From Gallaecimonas sp045291545 (GTDB lineage Bacteria; Pseudomonadota; Gammaproteobacteria; Enterobacterales; Gallaecimonadaceae), in the NCBI RefSeq assembly GCF_045291545.1, contig NZ_CP149514.1, forward strand, positions 310,001-374,000: a stretch of DNA of 64,000 nt, given 5' to 3'. The position numbers were made by a program, and so were the translations under genes. Under the pieces are notes generated by a model. It did no database searches and was not told the origin of the DNA. It was given only the letters and a program-made list of their open reading frames with translations. Below are positions 53,606 through 62,021 of this stretch, piece after piece (the first letter of the stretch is position 1; every line of letters begins with the position of its first letter).

Positions 53606-53611
53606 TATAAT
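53606..53611 (+). promoter_or_regulatory. acnB promoter -10 element
   Basis: A perfect TATAAT sits in the 153-base gap between the S9 peptidase and acnB. The best -35 at 17 bases (TTCAAA, 53583–53588) is weak, so an activator may be needed. Transcription would start near 53618 and give a leader of about 60 bases. Confidence 0.5.
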
Positions 53612-53680
53612 CGCCGCACCTCAGGGGCTTGCCCCCAAGACCAACCGATGGCCCCTGCTGTCACATAAGAGGATCGAGTC

Positions 53681-56278
53681 GTGCTAGAAGCCTACCGCAA
53701 GCATGTAGAAGAACGCGCCGCTGAAGGCGTTGTACCCAAGCCCCTTTCCGCCGAGCAAGTCTCGCAACTGATTGAGCTGCTGAAAAACCCACCGGCCGGT
53801 GAAGAAGCGGTACTGCTGGATCTGCTGGCTAACCGTATTCCGCCGGGTGTTGATGAAGCCGCCTATGTTAAAGCTGGTTTCCTGGCTGCTGTAGCCAAGG
53901 GTGAAACCCAATCACCGATCCTGACCAAGGAAAAAGCCACCGAGCTGCTGGGCACCATGCAGGGTGGTTACAACATCGCGCCGCTGGTTGAGCTGCTCGA
54001 TAGCGACAGCCTGGCGCCGATTGCCGCAAAAGCGCTGTCTCATACCTTGCTGATGTTTGATGCCTTCCACGACGTAGTGGAAAAAATGCAAGCCGGTAAC
54101 GCTTTTGCCAAACAGATCGTGGAAAGCTGGGCCAATGCTGAGTGGTTCCACGAGCGTAAAGCTCTGGCTGATAAAATCACCGTTACCGTTTTCAAGGTGC
54201 CGGGTGAAACCAACACTGACGACCTGTCACCGGCCCAGGATGCCTGGTCGCGTCCTGACATCCCGCTGCACGCCCTGGCCATGCTGAAAAATGCCCGTGA
54301 CGGCATTACCCCGGATAAAGACGGTGATGTGGGCCCCATCAGTACCATTGAGAGCCTGAAAGAAAAAGGCTTCCCGCTGGCCTATGTTGGCGACGTCGTG
54401 GGTACCGGTTCTTCCCGTAAGTCCGCTACCAACTCAGTGCTGTGGCACATGGGTGACGATATTCCTTTCGTACCTAACAAGCGCGCTGGTGGTGTTTGTC
54501 TGGGTGGCAAAATTGCGCCTATCTTCTTCAACACCATGGAAGACGCCGGTGCTCTGCCTATCGAAGTGGACGTATCCAACCTGGAAATGGGCGATGTTAT
54601 CGACATCTACCCGTATCAAGGCAAAATCACCCGGCACGGTACTGACGAAGTGCTGGCTGAGTTCGAACTGAAAACCGATGTGCTGCTGGACGAAGTCCGT
54701 GCTGGCGGTCGTATTCCGCTGATCATCGGCCGTGGCCTGACCGAAAAAGCCCGCGAAGCACTGGGCCTGGGCCACTCTGAAGACTTCCGCCGTCCGGCTG
54801 ACGTCAAAGACAGTGGCAAGGGTTACACCCTGGCCCAGAAGATGGTGGGTAAGGCCTGTGGTGTGGCGGGTATCCGCCCTGGCCAGTACTGCGAGCCGAA
54901 AATGACCACTGTCGGTTCTCAGGACACTACCGGCCCGATGACCCGTGATGAGCTTAAAGACTTGGCTTGTCTGGGCTTTAGTGCCGACCTGACCATGCAG
55001 TCGTTCTGTCACACTGCCGCCTATCCGAAGCCGGTTGATGTGGAAACTCACCACACCCTGCCCGATTTCATCATGAACCGTGGCGGCGTTTCACTGCGCC
55101 CGGGTGACGGTGTTATCCACTCCTGGCTGAACCGCATGCTGCTGCCCGATACGGTCGGCACCGGTGGTGACTCCCACACCCGTTTCCCGCTGGGTATTTC
55201 CTTCCCGGCAGGCTCTGGCCTAGTGGCGTTTGCTGCTGCTACTGGCGTCATGCCGCTGGATATGCCGGAGTCCGTGCTGGTGCGTTTCAAAGGCAAAATG
55301 CAGCCGGGCATCACGCTGCGTGATCTGGTCCATGCCATCCCGTATTTCGCCATTCAGCAGGGTCTGCTGACGGTTGAGAAAAAGGGTAAGAAAAATGCCT
55401 TCTCCGGTCGCATCATCGAAATTGAAGGTCTGCCGACACTGAAAGTGGAACAGGCTTTCGAACTGGCTGATGCTACTGCCGAACGCAGTGCGGCCGGTTG
55501 TACCATCAAGCTCGATAAAGAGCCGGTTACTGAGTACCTGCAGTCCAACATCGTCATGCTGAAGTGGATGATCAGCGAAGGTTACGGCGACCGTCGTACC
55601 ATCGAGCGCCGCATCAAGGCCATGGAAGAGTGGCTGGCCAACCCTGAGCTGATGGAAGCTGATGCTGACGCTGAATACGCTGAAGTGGTGGAAATCGACC
55701 TGGATCAGATCAAAGAGCCTATCCTGTGTGCGCCGAACGACCCGGATGATGCTCGCCTGCTGTCTGACGTTACCGGTGAGAACATTGACGAAGTGTTCAT
55801 CGGCTCTTGTATGACCAATATTGGCCACTTCCGTGCCGCCGGTAAGCTGCTGGATAAATACAACGGCCAGCTGGTTACCCGCCTATGGGTTGCGCCGCCG
55901 ACCAAGATGGACCGTGACCAACTCACCGAAGAAGGTTACTACAACATCTTTGGCCGCTCCGGTGCCCGCATCGAGATCCCGGGTTGCTCCTTGTGTATGG
56001 GTAACCAGGCGCGGGTAGGGGACAACACCACCGTGGTGTCTACATCTACCCGTAACTTCCCGAACCGTCTGGGTAAAGGTGCCAATGTTTACCTGGCTTC
56101 TGCCGAACTGGCAGCAGTTGCGGCCATTCTGGGTAAACTGCCGACCCCGGCTGAGTATCTGGAATACGCTCGGGAGCTGGATGCCACAGCGGCTGACACC
56201 TACCGTTACCTGAACTTTGATCAGCTGCCGCAATACACGGCCAAGGCTGACGAAGTGATTATGCAGACCGCTGTATAA
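53681..56278 (+). CDS. acnB: Bifunctional aconitate hydratase 2 / 2-methylisocitrate dehydratase AcnB
   Basis: AcnB is the main citric acid cycle aconitase, converting citrate to isocitrate through a [4Fe-4S] cluster. The 865 residues match E. coli AcnB in size and order: an N-terminal HEAT-like domain, then the swivel domain, then the catalytic core. Cluster cysteines are visible in GSCMTNIGHF and PGCSLCMGN. The start is GTG 53681, preceded by AGAGGA. A terminator follows, then a UPF0231 gene, as beside acnB in other gammaproteobacteria. Confidence 0.97.
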   Translation: MLEAYRKHVEERAAEGVVPKPLSAEQVSQLIELLKNPPAGEEAVLLDLLANRIPPGVDEAAYVKAGFLAAVAKGETQSPILTKEKATELLGTMQGGYNIAPLVELLDSDSLAPIAAKALSHTLLMFDAFHDVVEKMQAGNAFAKQIVESWANAEWFHERKALADKITVTVFKVPGETNTDDLSPAQDAWSRPDIPLHALAMLKNARDGITPDKDGDVGPISTIESLKEKGFPLAYVGDVVGTGSSRKSATNSVLWHMGDDIPFVPNKRAGGVCLGGKIAPIFFNTMEDAGALPIEVDVSNLEMGDVIDIYPYQGKITRHGTDEVLAEFELKTDVLLDEVRAGGRIPLIIGRGLTEKAREALGLGHSEDFRRPADVKDSGKGYTLAQKMVGKACGVAGIRPGQYCEPKMTTVGSQDTTGPMTRDELKDLACLGFSADLTMQSFCHTAAYPKPVDVETHHTLPDFIMNRGGVSLRPGDGVIHSWLNRMLLPDTVGTGGDSHTRFPLGISFPAGSGLVAFAAATGVMPLDMPESVLVRFKGKMQPGITLRDLVHAIPYFAIQQGLLTVEKKGKKNAFSGRIIEIEGLPTLKVEQAFELADATAERSAAGCTIKLDKEPVTEYLQSNIVMLKWMISEGYGDRRTIERRIKAMEEWLANPELMEADADAEYAEVVEIDLDQIKEPILCAPNDPDDARLLSDVTGENIDEVFIGSCMTNIGHFRAAGKLLDKYNGQLVTRLWVAPPTKMDRDQLTEEGYYNIFGRSGARIEIPGCSLCMGNQARVGDNTTVVSTSTRNFPNRLGKGANVYLASAELAAVAAILGKLPTPAEYLEYARELDATAADTYRYLNFDQLPQYTAKADEVIMQTAV

Positions 56279-56292
56279 ACCGTGTTGTACGC

Positions 56293-56321
56293 AAAAAGCC
56301 CCGCTACGGCGGGGCTTTTTT
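56293..56321 (+). terminator. Intrinsic terminator after acnB
   Basis: Stem AAAAAGCCCCGC / GCGGGGCTTTTT with loop TACG, 15 bases after the acnB stop. It ends 12 bases before the next start codon. Confidence 0.88.
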
Positions 56322-56333
56322 ATGAGGATTGTC

Positions 56334-56687
56334 ATGGAACATGTTTTTGCTTATCAGCCCGGCAGTGGCCGTTTTGAAGTGCGTTTAGAGCACGGTTTTA
56401 CGGCCCTGGCCAGGTTACTGGAAGAGGAACTGGGGGCCGTGCATGTACTGGCACAGTTACAGCAGCAACTAGCAACACCGGCAGGTGAAATAGATTGCGG
56501 CCAGTGGCGTGTGCAATGGCAACAAGGGGAAGTGCAATTGCGCCACCACAGCCTCTTTAGTGAAGAGCAGACCCTGGAGCCGGAGCTGGATTACGGTGAC
56601 AGCGATCTATGCTGCGAGTGTGGCCTGACTGATCTGCAGCAGCTGCTCGATGCCTGGCAGCAATTCATGCACCAGCAGAGTGCATAA
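56334..56687 (+). CDS. yacL: UPF0231 (YacL-like) protein
   Basis: The 117-residue product fits the uncharacterised UPF0231 family, whose E. coli member YacL also lies next to acnB. The N-terminal FAYQPGSGRFEVRLEHG and the C-terminal acidic ELDYGDSDLCCECGLTDLQQLL pattern match in layout. No function is known. ATG 56334 has GAGGA at a good distance, and the earlier ATG at 56322 lies at the terminator. Its 3' end carries the first of two NtrC-like sites for glnK. Confidence 0.8.
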   Translation: MEHVFAYQPGSGRFEVRLEHGFTALARLLEEELGAVHVLAQLQQQLATPAGEIDCGQWRVQWQQGEVQLRHHSLFSEEQTLEPELDYGDSDLCCECGLTDLQQLLDAWQQFMHQQSA

Positions 56688-56705
56688 ATGCACCACTTTG
56701 ATGCA
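56668..56705. promoter_or_regulatory. Two NtrC-like binding sites upstream of glnK
   Basis: TGCACCAGCAGAGTGCA (56668–56684) and TGCACCACTTTGATGCA (56689–56705) each fit the NtrC pattern TGCACC-N5-GGTGCA with one mismatch. Their centres are 21 bases apart, two helical turns. They lie about 60–100 bases ahead of the sigma-54-like promoter, the expected enhancer position. The first overlaps the end of yacL. Confidence 0.78.
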
Positions 56706-56766
56706 TAAATCTCCTTTTTGTTTCACCGTCATTTTTTAATTAATTGATTTTTATAGTTATTCCTCC

Positions 56767-56783
56767 TTGGCACAAGGCTTGAT
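56767..56783 (+). promoter_or_regulatory. Sigma-54-like promoter of glnK–amtB
   Basis: TTGGCACAAGGCTTGAT resembles the sigma-54 consensus TGGCACR-N4-TTGCW, with a perfect -24 half and one mismatch in the -12 half (TTGA rather than TTGC). Spacing between halves is correct. It lies 35 bases before the glnK start and downstream of the two NtrC-like sites. Confidence 0.7.
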
Positions 56784-56817
56784 TAGGATAGTTATCTGAT
56801 CACAAGGAGGCCCGGCG

Positions 56818-57156
56818 ATGAAAAAAGTCACCGCCATTATTAAACCCTTCAAGCTCGATGATGTTCGAGAGGCACTCACTGAGGCCGGCGTACATGGCCT
56901 GACTGTCAGTGAAGTCCGTGGCTTTGGTCGCCAGCGTGGCCATACCGAGCTCTATCGCGGCGCTGAGTACCGCATCGATTTTCTACCCAAAGTACAGTTG
57001 GACATCCTGGTGACTGACAGCCAGGTGGAGCGGGTGGTAGAGGCTATTCAAAAAGCGGCCTACACCGGCAAGGTCGGCGACGGCAAGATCTGGGTCCAGG
57101 CCCTGGAAACCGTAATTCGCATTCGTACCGAAGAATGCGATGACGACGCGATTTAA
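56818..57156 (+). CDS. glnK: Nitrogen regulatory protein PII (GlnK type)
   Basis: This PII signal protein senses 2-oxoglutarate and ATP/ADP and blocks AmtB when nitrogen is plentiful. The 112 residues carry the T-loop with the uridylylated Y51 (YRGAEYRIDF) and the B-loop TGKVGDGKIWV near residue 83. GlnB and GlnK cannot be told apart by sequence alone; the amtB partner nine bases downstream indicates GlnK. A strong AAGGAGG ribosome site precedes ATG 56818. Confidence 0.95.
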   Translation: MKKVTAIIKPFKLDDVREALTEAGVHGLTVSEVRGFGRQRGHTELYRGAEYRIDFLPKVQLDILVTDSQVERVVEAIQKAAYTGKVGDGKIWVQALETVIRIRTEECDDDAI

Positions 57157-57165
57157 GGAGGCCAC

Positions 57166-58422
57166 ATGGAACATGCATCAACACAGATAGCTTACGCATT
57201 AGATACTTTTTACCTGCTGGTTTCCGGTGCTTTTGTGATGTGGATGGCAGCGGGTTTTGCCATGCTTGAAGCGGGCCTGGTCAGGGCCAAAAACACCACG
57301 GAAATTCTGACCAAGAACATGACGCTGTTTGCGGTCGCCTGCATCATGTACATGATTTGCGGTTACAACATCATGTATCCGGCTGAGGCGGTTAACAGTG
57401 TCTGGCCGGGTATCAGCTTTCTGCTGGGGGGCGATCACAGTGTCGCCTCGGTGCTGCAAGGCGGTGATGATGCGCCAGTGTATTCGCACATGGCCGACTT
57501 CTTCTTCCAGGTAGTGTTTGTTGCCACGGCGATGTCGGTGGTTTCCGGCGCGGTGGCTGAGCGCATGAAGCTGTGGGTATTTTTGGCTTTCGCCGTGGTC
57601 CTGACGGCCTTTATCTACCCGGTGGAAGGTTACTGGAAGTGGGGTGGCGGCTTTCTCGATAAAATGGGCTTCGTTGACTTTGCCGGCTCCGGCATTGTGC
57701 ACCTGACCGGTGCTTCAGCGGCCATTGCCGGGGTGTTGCTGTTGGGCCCGCGCAAAGGAAAATACGGTAAAAATGGTGAAATCAACGCCATTCCTGGCTC
57801 TAACCTGCCTTTGGCTACCCTGGGGATGTTCATTCTCTGGTTGGGCTGGTTTGGTTTTAACGGTGGCTCTGAGCTGAAAATTTCGAATATTGACGAAGCC
57901 AACGCTGTCGCCAAGGTATTTGTGAATACCAATATGGCTGCCGCAGGGGGCCTCATCGCCGCGCTGATCAGCGCCAAGCTCCTGTTTGGCAAAGCTGATT
58001 TGACCATGGCTATTAACGGCGCGCTGGCGGGCCTGGTGGCGGTGACGGCTGAACCACTGGCGCCGAGCCCGCTGTGGGCAACGCTGGTTGGCGCTATCGG
58101 TGGGGTATTGGTGGTCTTTTCGGTGATTGCTTTTGACAAGCTGAAAATAGATGACCCGGTCGGCGCTATTTCCGTGCACGGCATTGCCGGTATCTGGGGG
58201 GTTATGGCGGTGCCTTTCAGTAATGGTGAAAGTAGCTTTACGGTGCAGTTGCTGGGCGTACTGAGTATCTTTGGCTGGGTATTTGTCACGTCACTGATTG
58301 TGTGGTGGGTGCTGAAAAAGCTGGTTGGTCTGCGCGTTTCCGAAGAAGAGGAATACGAAGGGGTGGATATGACCGAGTGCGGCATGGAGGCGTACCCGGA
58401 ATTTAAAACCAGTAAGGGGTAA
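57166..58422 (+). CDS. amtB: Ammonium transporter AmtB
   Basis: AmtB is a trimeric inner-membrane ammonium channel. The 418 residues contain 11 hydrophobic helices. The twin pore histidines are in GSGIVHLTGA and in ISVHGIAGIWG. The N-terminus lacks a long signal peptide; it starts close to the first helix. It follows glnK by nine bases with its own AAGGAGG, the near-universal glnK–amtB pair. A bidirectional terminator follows. Confidence 0.97.
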   Translation: MEHASTQIAYALDTFYLLVSGAFVMWMAAGFAMLEAGLVRAKNTTEILTKNMTLFAVACIMYMICGYNIMYPAEAVNSVWPGISFLLGGDHSVASVLQGGDDAPVYSHMADFFFQVVFVATAMSVVSGAVAERMKLWVFLAFAVVLTAFIYPVEGYWKWGGGFLDKMGFVDFAGSGIVHLTGASAAIAGVLLLGPRKGKYGKNGEINAIPGSNLPLATLGMFILWLGWFGFNGGSELKISNIDEANAVAKVFVNTNMAAAGGLIAALISAKLLFGKADLTMAINGALAGLVAVTAEPLAPSPLWATLVGAIGGVLVVFSVIAFDKLKIDDPVGAISVHGIAGIWGVMAVPFSNGESSFTVQLLGVLSIFGWVFVTSLIVWWVLKKLVGLRVSEEEEYEGVDMTECGMEAYPEFKTSKG

Positions 58423-58448
58423 AAAAGGGCGCCGTTGGCGCCCTTTTC
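58421..58448. terminator. Bidirectional terminator between amtB and argR
   Basis: Stem GGGCGCC / GGCGCCC with loop GTT, flanked by A6 and T4. It separates convergent amtB (+) and argR (-). Confidence 0.85.
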
Positions 58449-58905
58449 AGTGAAACAGATCTTTTATCATCTTCAGCGTGTCATCAATACGGCTGACTTT
58501 GCTGGGTGCGACCAAAATGGTGTCGTCTCCGGCGATGGTGCCGAGAATGCCGTCGGCCTTGGTGAAAGAGTCCAGCAAGCGGGCGATTAGCTGGGCTGAA
58601 CCTGGGCTGGTTTTCAGCACAACCATGGACTCGTTGTGATCAATATCAATCACCAGGTTTTTCAGCTGGCTGCTGGCGGTAGGTACACCGAGCTCTGCCG
58701 GCAGGCAATACACCATTTCCTGACGGGCATTACGGGTACGCACCGCCCCGAATTTGGTTAACATGCGAGAGACTTTGGACTGGCTGATATTATCGAAGCC
58801 CTGATTACGCAAGGCGTTGACAATTTCGCTCTGGGAGCCGCAGCTTTCCTCATTGAGCAATTGCTTAAAGGCGGCAACCAGGCTGTTTTGATCGTGTTGG
58901 CTCAT
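58447..58905 (-). CDS. argR: Arginine repressor ArgR
   Basis: ArgR is the hexameric arginine-dependent repressor of arginine biosynthesis and uptake. The 152 residues hold an N-terminal winged helix-turn-helix (SQSEIVNALRNQGF … ISQSKVSRML) and a C-terminal arginine-binding domain with GTIAGDDTILV near residue 127. ATG 58905 is chosen by match to family N-termini; the longer frame to 59106 would overlap the divergent gene. An ARG box lies 30 bases upstream. Confidence 0.96.
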   Translation of the reverse strand: MSQHDQNSLVAAFKQLLNEESCGSQSEIVNALRNQGFDNISQSKVSRMLTKFGAVRTRNARQEMVYCLPAELGVPTASSQLKNLVIDIDHNESMVVLKTSPGSAQLIARLLDSFTKADGILGTIAGDDTILVAPSKVSRIDDTLKMIKDLFH

Positions 58906-58934
58906 CGAACCGATACTCCGGGGTACTGTAATGC

Positions 58935-58948
58935 TGCATAAACATTCA
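58935..58948. promoter_or_regulatory. ARG box in the argR / binding-protein divergent region
   Basis: TGCATAAACATTCA matches the ArgR half-site consensus TGAAT-N4-ATTCA with one mismatch in the left arm. It lies between the divergent argR and the periplasmic binding-protein gene, so one site could control both. I could not find a clear second box at the usual three-base spacing. Confidence 0.62.
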
Positions 58949-59048
58949 ACGGCGCCATGGTAACATGCACAAGCCAACAAGGCAGCTTGCATCGGTTGCG
59001 GTTCGCTGTCAGTCTTGGGGCTGTCAAAGATAAGAATGAGCAGCGGTA

Positions 59049-59789
59049 ATGCGCAAGGCACTCTGGCTGACCCTGTTGTACTGCCTTGGTGGAATAGCGC
59101 TGGCAAAAGCGCAGGGGAAGCCGTTGGTTTTCGGTACGGAAGCCACCTATCCGCCGTTTGAGTATCGCAATGATACCGGGCAACTGGTTGGCATTGATGT
59201 GGATGTCGCTCATGCGATCTGTAAGGTATTGAAGCGGCCCTGTGTGATCACCGAACATCCTTTTGATTCTCTGATGGGAGAGTTGGAAGACAACCAGCTT
59301 GATGCGGTGATCGCCGCACTGGATATCAGCTCCCATTACGATACCGACGTACGTTTTTCAGACCCTTACTATCGTAACGCTGCCGTTTACGTCACCTTGA
59401 GAAAACTCAGCGATGCCCAGGCCATGGCCGGTTATATCGGCGTGCAAAATGGCTCTAGCCACCAACAATATCTTATTGATCAGCGCCACTGGCAGCTGAC
59501 CAGCTATGACCACCTGAAAACCGCACTAAAAGAGCTGCGAGATGGCCGTATCAGCGCCGTTTTTGTTGATACGGCGGTCGCTAATGCCTGGTTGGAAGAT
59601 AACAGCGACAACGATTTACGCTTAGTCGGCGGGCCTGTACGGGATCTGCGTTATTTTGGCCGGGGCATGGGTATTGCCGTCAAGCGTGAACACAAGCAGT
59701 TACTGGAACAAATCAACCAGGCTCTGGCCACCATCAAACGTAATGGCCAGCTTGATCGCATCCTTTCTGGCTACCTGAAAGTACACTGA
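59049..59789 (+). CDS. Periplasmic basic amino acid-type binding protein (ArtJ/HisJ-like)
   Basis: This is a solute-binding protein of the bacterial family 3 class (ArtI/ArtJ, lysine/arginine/ornithine). The 246 residues start with a signal peptide (about 1–21, ending ALAKA). The N-terminal motif TEATYPPFEY and the IDVDVAHAI strand follow, along with the hinge typical of the fold. No ABC permease or ATPase gene is adjacent, so it is an orphan, perhaps sharing a transporter elsewhere. ArgR control through the neighbouring ARG box supports arginine as ligand. Confidence 0.88.
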   Translation: MRKALWLTLLYCLGGIALAKAQGKPLVFGTEATYPPFEYRNDTGQLVGIDVDVAHAICKVLKRPCVITEHPFDSLMGELEDNQLDAVIAALDISSHYDTDVRFSDPYYRNAAVYVTLRKLSDAQAMAGYIGVQNGSSHQQYLIDQRHWQLTSYDHLKTALKELRDGRISAVFVDTAVANAWLEDNSDNDLRLVGGPVRDLRYFGRGMGIAVKREHKQLLEQINQALATIKRNGQLDRILSGYLKVH

Positions 59790-59824
59790 CGCCAACGCCT
59801 CTGAACCTTGGTCTGATTGTTTTT

Positions 59825-59842
59825 TTAGCCCCATTGGGCTAA
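59825..59842 (+). promoter_or_regulatory. Palindrome upstream of mdh
   Basis: TTAGCCC (59825–59831) and GGGCTAA (59836–59842) form a perfect seven-base inverted repeat with the four-base loop CATT, 45 bases before the mdh start. The T-run precedes rather than follows it, so it does not look like a terminator on either strand. Operator or mRNA structure are possible. Confidence 0.35.
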
Positions 59843-59887
59843 GGTGCAGCGCACATCTGAACTGCTCAGACTTAGGGAGAAAATGCG

Positions 59888-60826
59888 ATGAAAGTTGCCG
59901 TTCTTGGCGCCGCCGGTGGTATCGGTCAGGCCCTGTCTCTGTTGCTCAAAACTCAGCTGCCAGCCGGCTCTGACCTGGCACTCTATGATGTCGCTCCGGT
60001 CGTACCGGGTGTTGCAGTTGATCTGAGCCACATCCCCACCGCCGTCAAGGTGCAAGGGTTCGGTAAAGATGATCTGCACACTGCGCTGACCGGTGCCGAC
60101 CTGGTGCTGATCCCGGCGGGTGTACCGCGTAAACCAGGTATGGATCGCTCTGATCTGTTTAACGTCAATGCCGGTATTGTTCGCTCACTGGTTGAAGCCA
60201 TTGCTGATACCTGCCCGAAAGCCATTATCGGTATCATCACCAACCCGGTTAACACTACCGTTGCCATTGCTGCTGACGTGCTCAAAGCGAAAGGCGTTTA
60301 TGACAAGCAGCGTCTGTTTGGTGTGACCACCCTGGACGTTATTCGTGCGGAAACCTTCATCGGCGAAGCCATGGATAAAGATCCGGCGGATGTCAGCATC
60401 AATGTTATCGGTGGCCATTCCGGTGTCACCATTTTGCCATTGCTGTCACAGGTAGAAGGCCTGAAGCTGTCTGACGACGAAATTGCCGCCATGACCAAGC
60501 GTATTCAAAACGCAGGGACTGAAGTGGTTGAAGCCAAAGCCGGCGGTGGTTCTGCGACTCTGTCCATGGGCCAGGCAGCTGCACGTTTTGGCCTGTCGGT
60601 GATCCGTGGCCTGCAGGGTGATGCCAATGTGGTTGAATGTGCTTACGTAGAAAGCGGCTCTGAACATGCCCGCTTCTTCGCTCAGCCGGTACGCCTCGGT
60701 AAAAATGGCTGGGAAGAAGCACTGTCTTACGGTGAACTGTCTGCTTTTGAGCAGCAGGCACTGGACAGCATGCTCGATACCCTGAAAAAAGACATCACCA
60801 TGGGTGAGGAGTTTGTAGCGGGCTGA
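59888..60826 (+). CDS. mdh: Malate dehydrogenase (NAD-dependent)
   Basis: Mdh oxidises malate to oxaloacetate in the citric acid cycle. The 312 residues equal E. coli Mdh in length. The NAD-binding GAAGGIGQAL is at about 7–16, the substrate arginine loop is RKPGMDR near 80, and the catalytic histidine sits in GGHSGVT near 177. The ATG at 59888 follows GGGAG. It lies beside argR in many gammaproteobacteria, here with one gene between. Confidence 0.97.
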   Translation: MKVAVLGAAGGIGQALSLLLKTQLPAGSDLALYDVAPVVPGVAVDLSHIPTAVKVQGFGKDDLHTALTGADLVLIPAGVPRKPGMDRSDLFNVNAGIVRSLVEAIADTCPKAIIGIITNPVNTTVAIAADVLKAKGVYDKQRLFGVTTLDVIRAETFIGEAMDKDPADVSINVIGGHSGVTILPLLSQVEGLKLSDDEIAAMTKRIQNAGTEVVEAKAGGGSATLSMGQAAARFGLSVIRGLQGDANVVECAYVESGSEHARFFAQPVRLGKNGWEEALSYGELSAFEQQALDSMLDTLKKDITMGEEFVAG

Positions 60827-60842
60827 TTTGCCGCTGCGAACT

Positions 60843-60872
60843 AAAAAGGGAGCCAACAGGCTCCCTTTTTTA
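60843..60872. terminator. Bidirectional terminator between mdh and ispB
   Basis: Stem GGGAGCC / GGCTCCC with loop AACA, flanked by A5 and T6; it separates convergent mdh (+) and ispB (-). Confidence 0.88.
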
Positions 60873-60889
60873 TTGCCAGGCGTTTTGGC

Positions 60890-61858
60890 TCAGCTATTGC
60901 GATCAACCGCCACTTTCGCCAAGGCTATCAGTGCTTCTTTATAATCACTGGCTGGTAGCGGTGCCAAAGCGGCAATGGCCTTGTCAGCTTCTTCCAGTGC
61001 CCGTTGATAGGTGTAATCCAGTGATCCGACGCGCTGCATAGTGGCGAGGATCGCGGCCAGCTTGTCACGGCCATTACCCTGTTCAATCGCCGCGCGGATC
61101 AGCGCCGCTTCTTCTGGTGAACCGTGGTTCATCGCGTGCAGTAGCGGCAGGGTGGGTTTACCTTCGGCCAGGTCATCACCCAGGTTTTTACCCAGTTCGC
61201 TGGCATCGGCCTGGTAATCGAGCAAATCATCGACAAGCTGAAAGGCCGTGCCGAGGTATTTACCGTAATCGCTCATGGCCGGTTCCAGCTCTGGCTTGCC
61301 GGCAATGACGGCAGACAAGCCGGTAGCTGCTTCAAACAGCTTGGCGGTCTTACAGTAAATCACCGCCAGGTAGCGCGCTTCAGTGGTGTCGGGATCGTTG
61401 CAGTTCATGAGTTGCATGACTTCCCCTTCAGCGATGACATTAGTGGCATCGGCCAGCACCTGCATCACTTTCATCGAGTCCAGCCCGACCATCAGCTGAA
61501 AAGCGCGGGTATAGAGAAAATCGCCTACCAGTACTGATGCCTGGTTACCGAACAGGGCATTGGCGGTTTCCCGGCCGCGGCGTAGCGTCGATTCGTCAAC
61601 GACATCGTCATGGAGCAGGGTCGAGGTATGAATAAACTCGATGAGGGTAGCCAGGCGAACATGATGGTTGCCCTGATAGCCCAGTGCCCGGGCCGCCAGC
61701 ACTGTGAGCATCGGCCGTAGCCGTTTACCGCCAGCGTTGATGATGTAGTAGCCCAACTGATTGATCAGTGCCACATCTGAAGCAAGTTGGTCCTGGATGG
61801 TCTCGTTGACCGCTGTCATGTCAGCGGCGCAGAGTTGGCGAATGTGGTCGAGATCCAT
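60890..61858 (-). CDS. ispB: Octaprenyl diphosphate synthase IspB
   Basis: IspB makes the long isoprenoid chain for ubiquinone and menaquinone side tails. The 322 residues carry the two aspartate-rich motifs DDVVD near residue 84 and DDLLD near 211, and the GGKRLRP motif near 45. Divergent from rplU–rpmA–obgE, the usual neighbourhood in gammaproteobacteria. Chain length cannot be told reliably; octaprenyl is inferred from family and context. Confidence 0.95.
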   Translation of the reverse strand: MDLDHIRQLCAADMTAVNETIQDQLASDVALINQLGYYIINAGGKRLRPMLTVLAARALGYQGNHHVRLATLIEFIHTSTLLHDDVVDESTLRRGRETANALFGNQASVLVGDFLYTRAFQLMVGLDSMKVMQVLADATNVIAEGEVMQLMNCNDPDTTEARYLAVIYCKTAKLFEAATGLSAVIAGKPELEPAMSDYGKYLGTAFQLVDDLLDYQADASELGKNLGDDLAEGKPTLPLLHAMNHGSPEEAALIRAAIEQGNGRDKLAAILATMQRVGSLDYTYQRALEEADKAIAALAPLPASDYKEALIALAKVAVDRNS

Positions 61859-61992
61859 AAAAAACGCGTTGAGCCCTGGCCAATAAATCGATATCAGATG
61901 GCGGGATCTTACACTAAAATGGTCCTGCTGTGAGCGTCACCAGGCCCTTGCTGGCAATTGCACACTTTTTCTGCTTTTTATTGGTGATCGGC

Positions 61993-62021
61993 TTGCTGAG
62001 GGCGGTGCTTTTCATTAGAAT
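61993..62021 (+). promoter_or_regulatory. rplU–rpmA promoter
   Basis: TTGCTG (61993–61998) and TAGAAT (62016–62021) are separated by 17 bases. The transcript would carry a leader of about 65 bases. That leader includes an inverted repeat, CGCATC (62047–62052) and GATGCG (62065–62070), which could be a control structure for the ribosomal protein operon. Confidence 0.65.
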
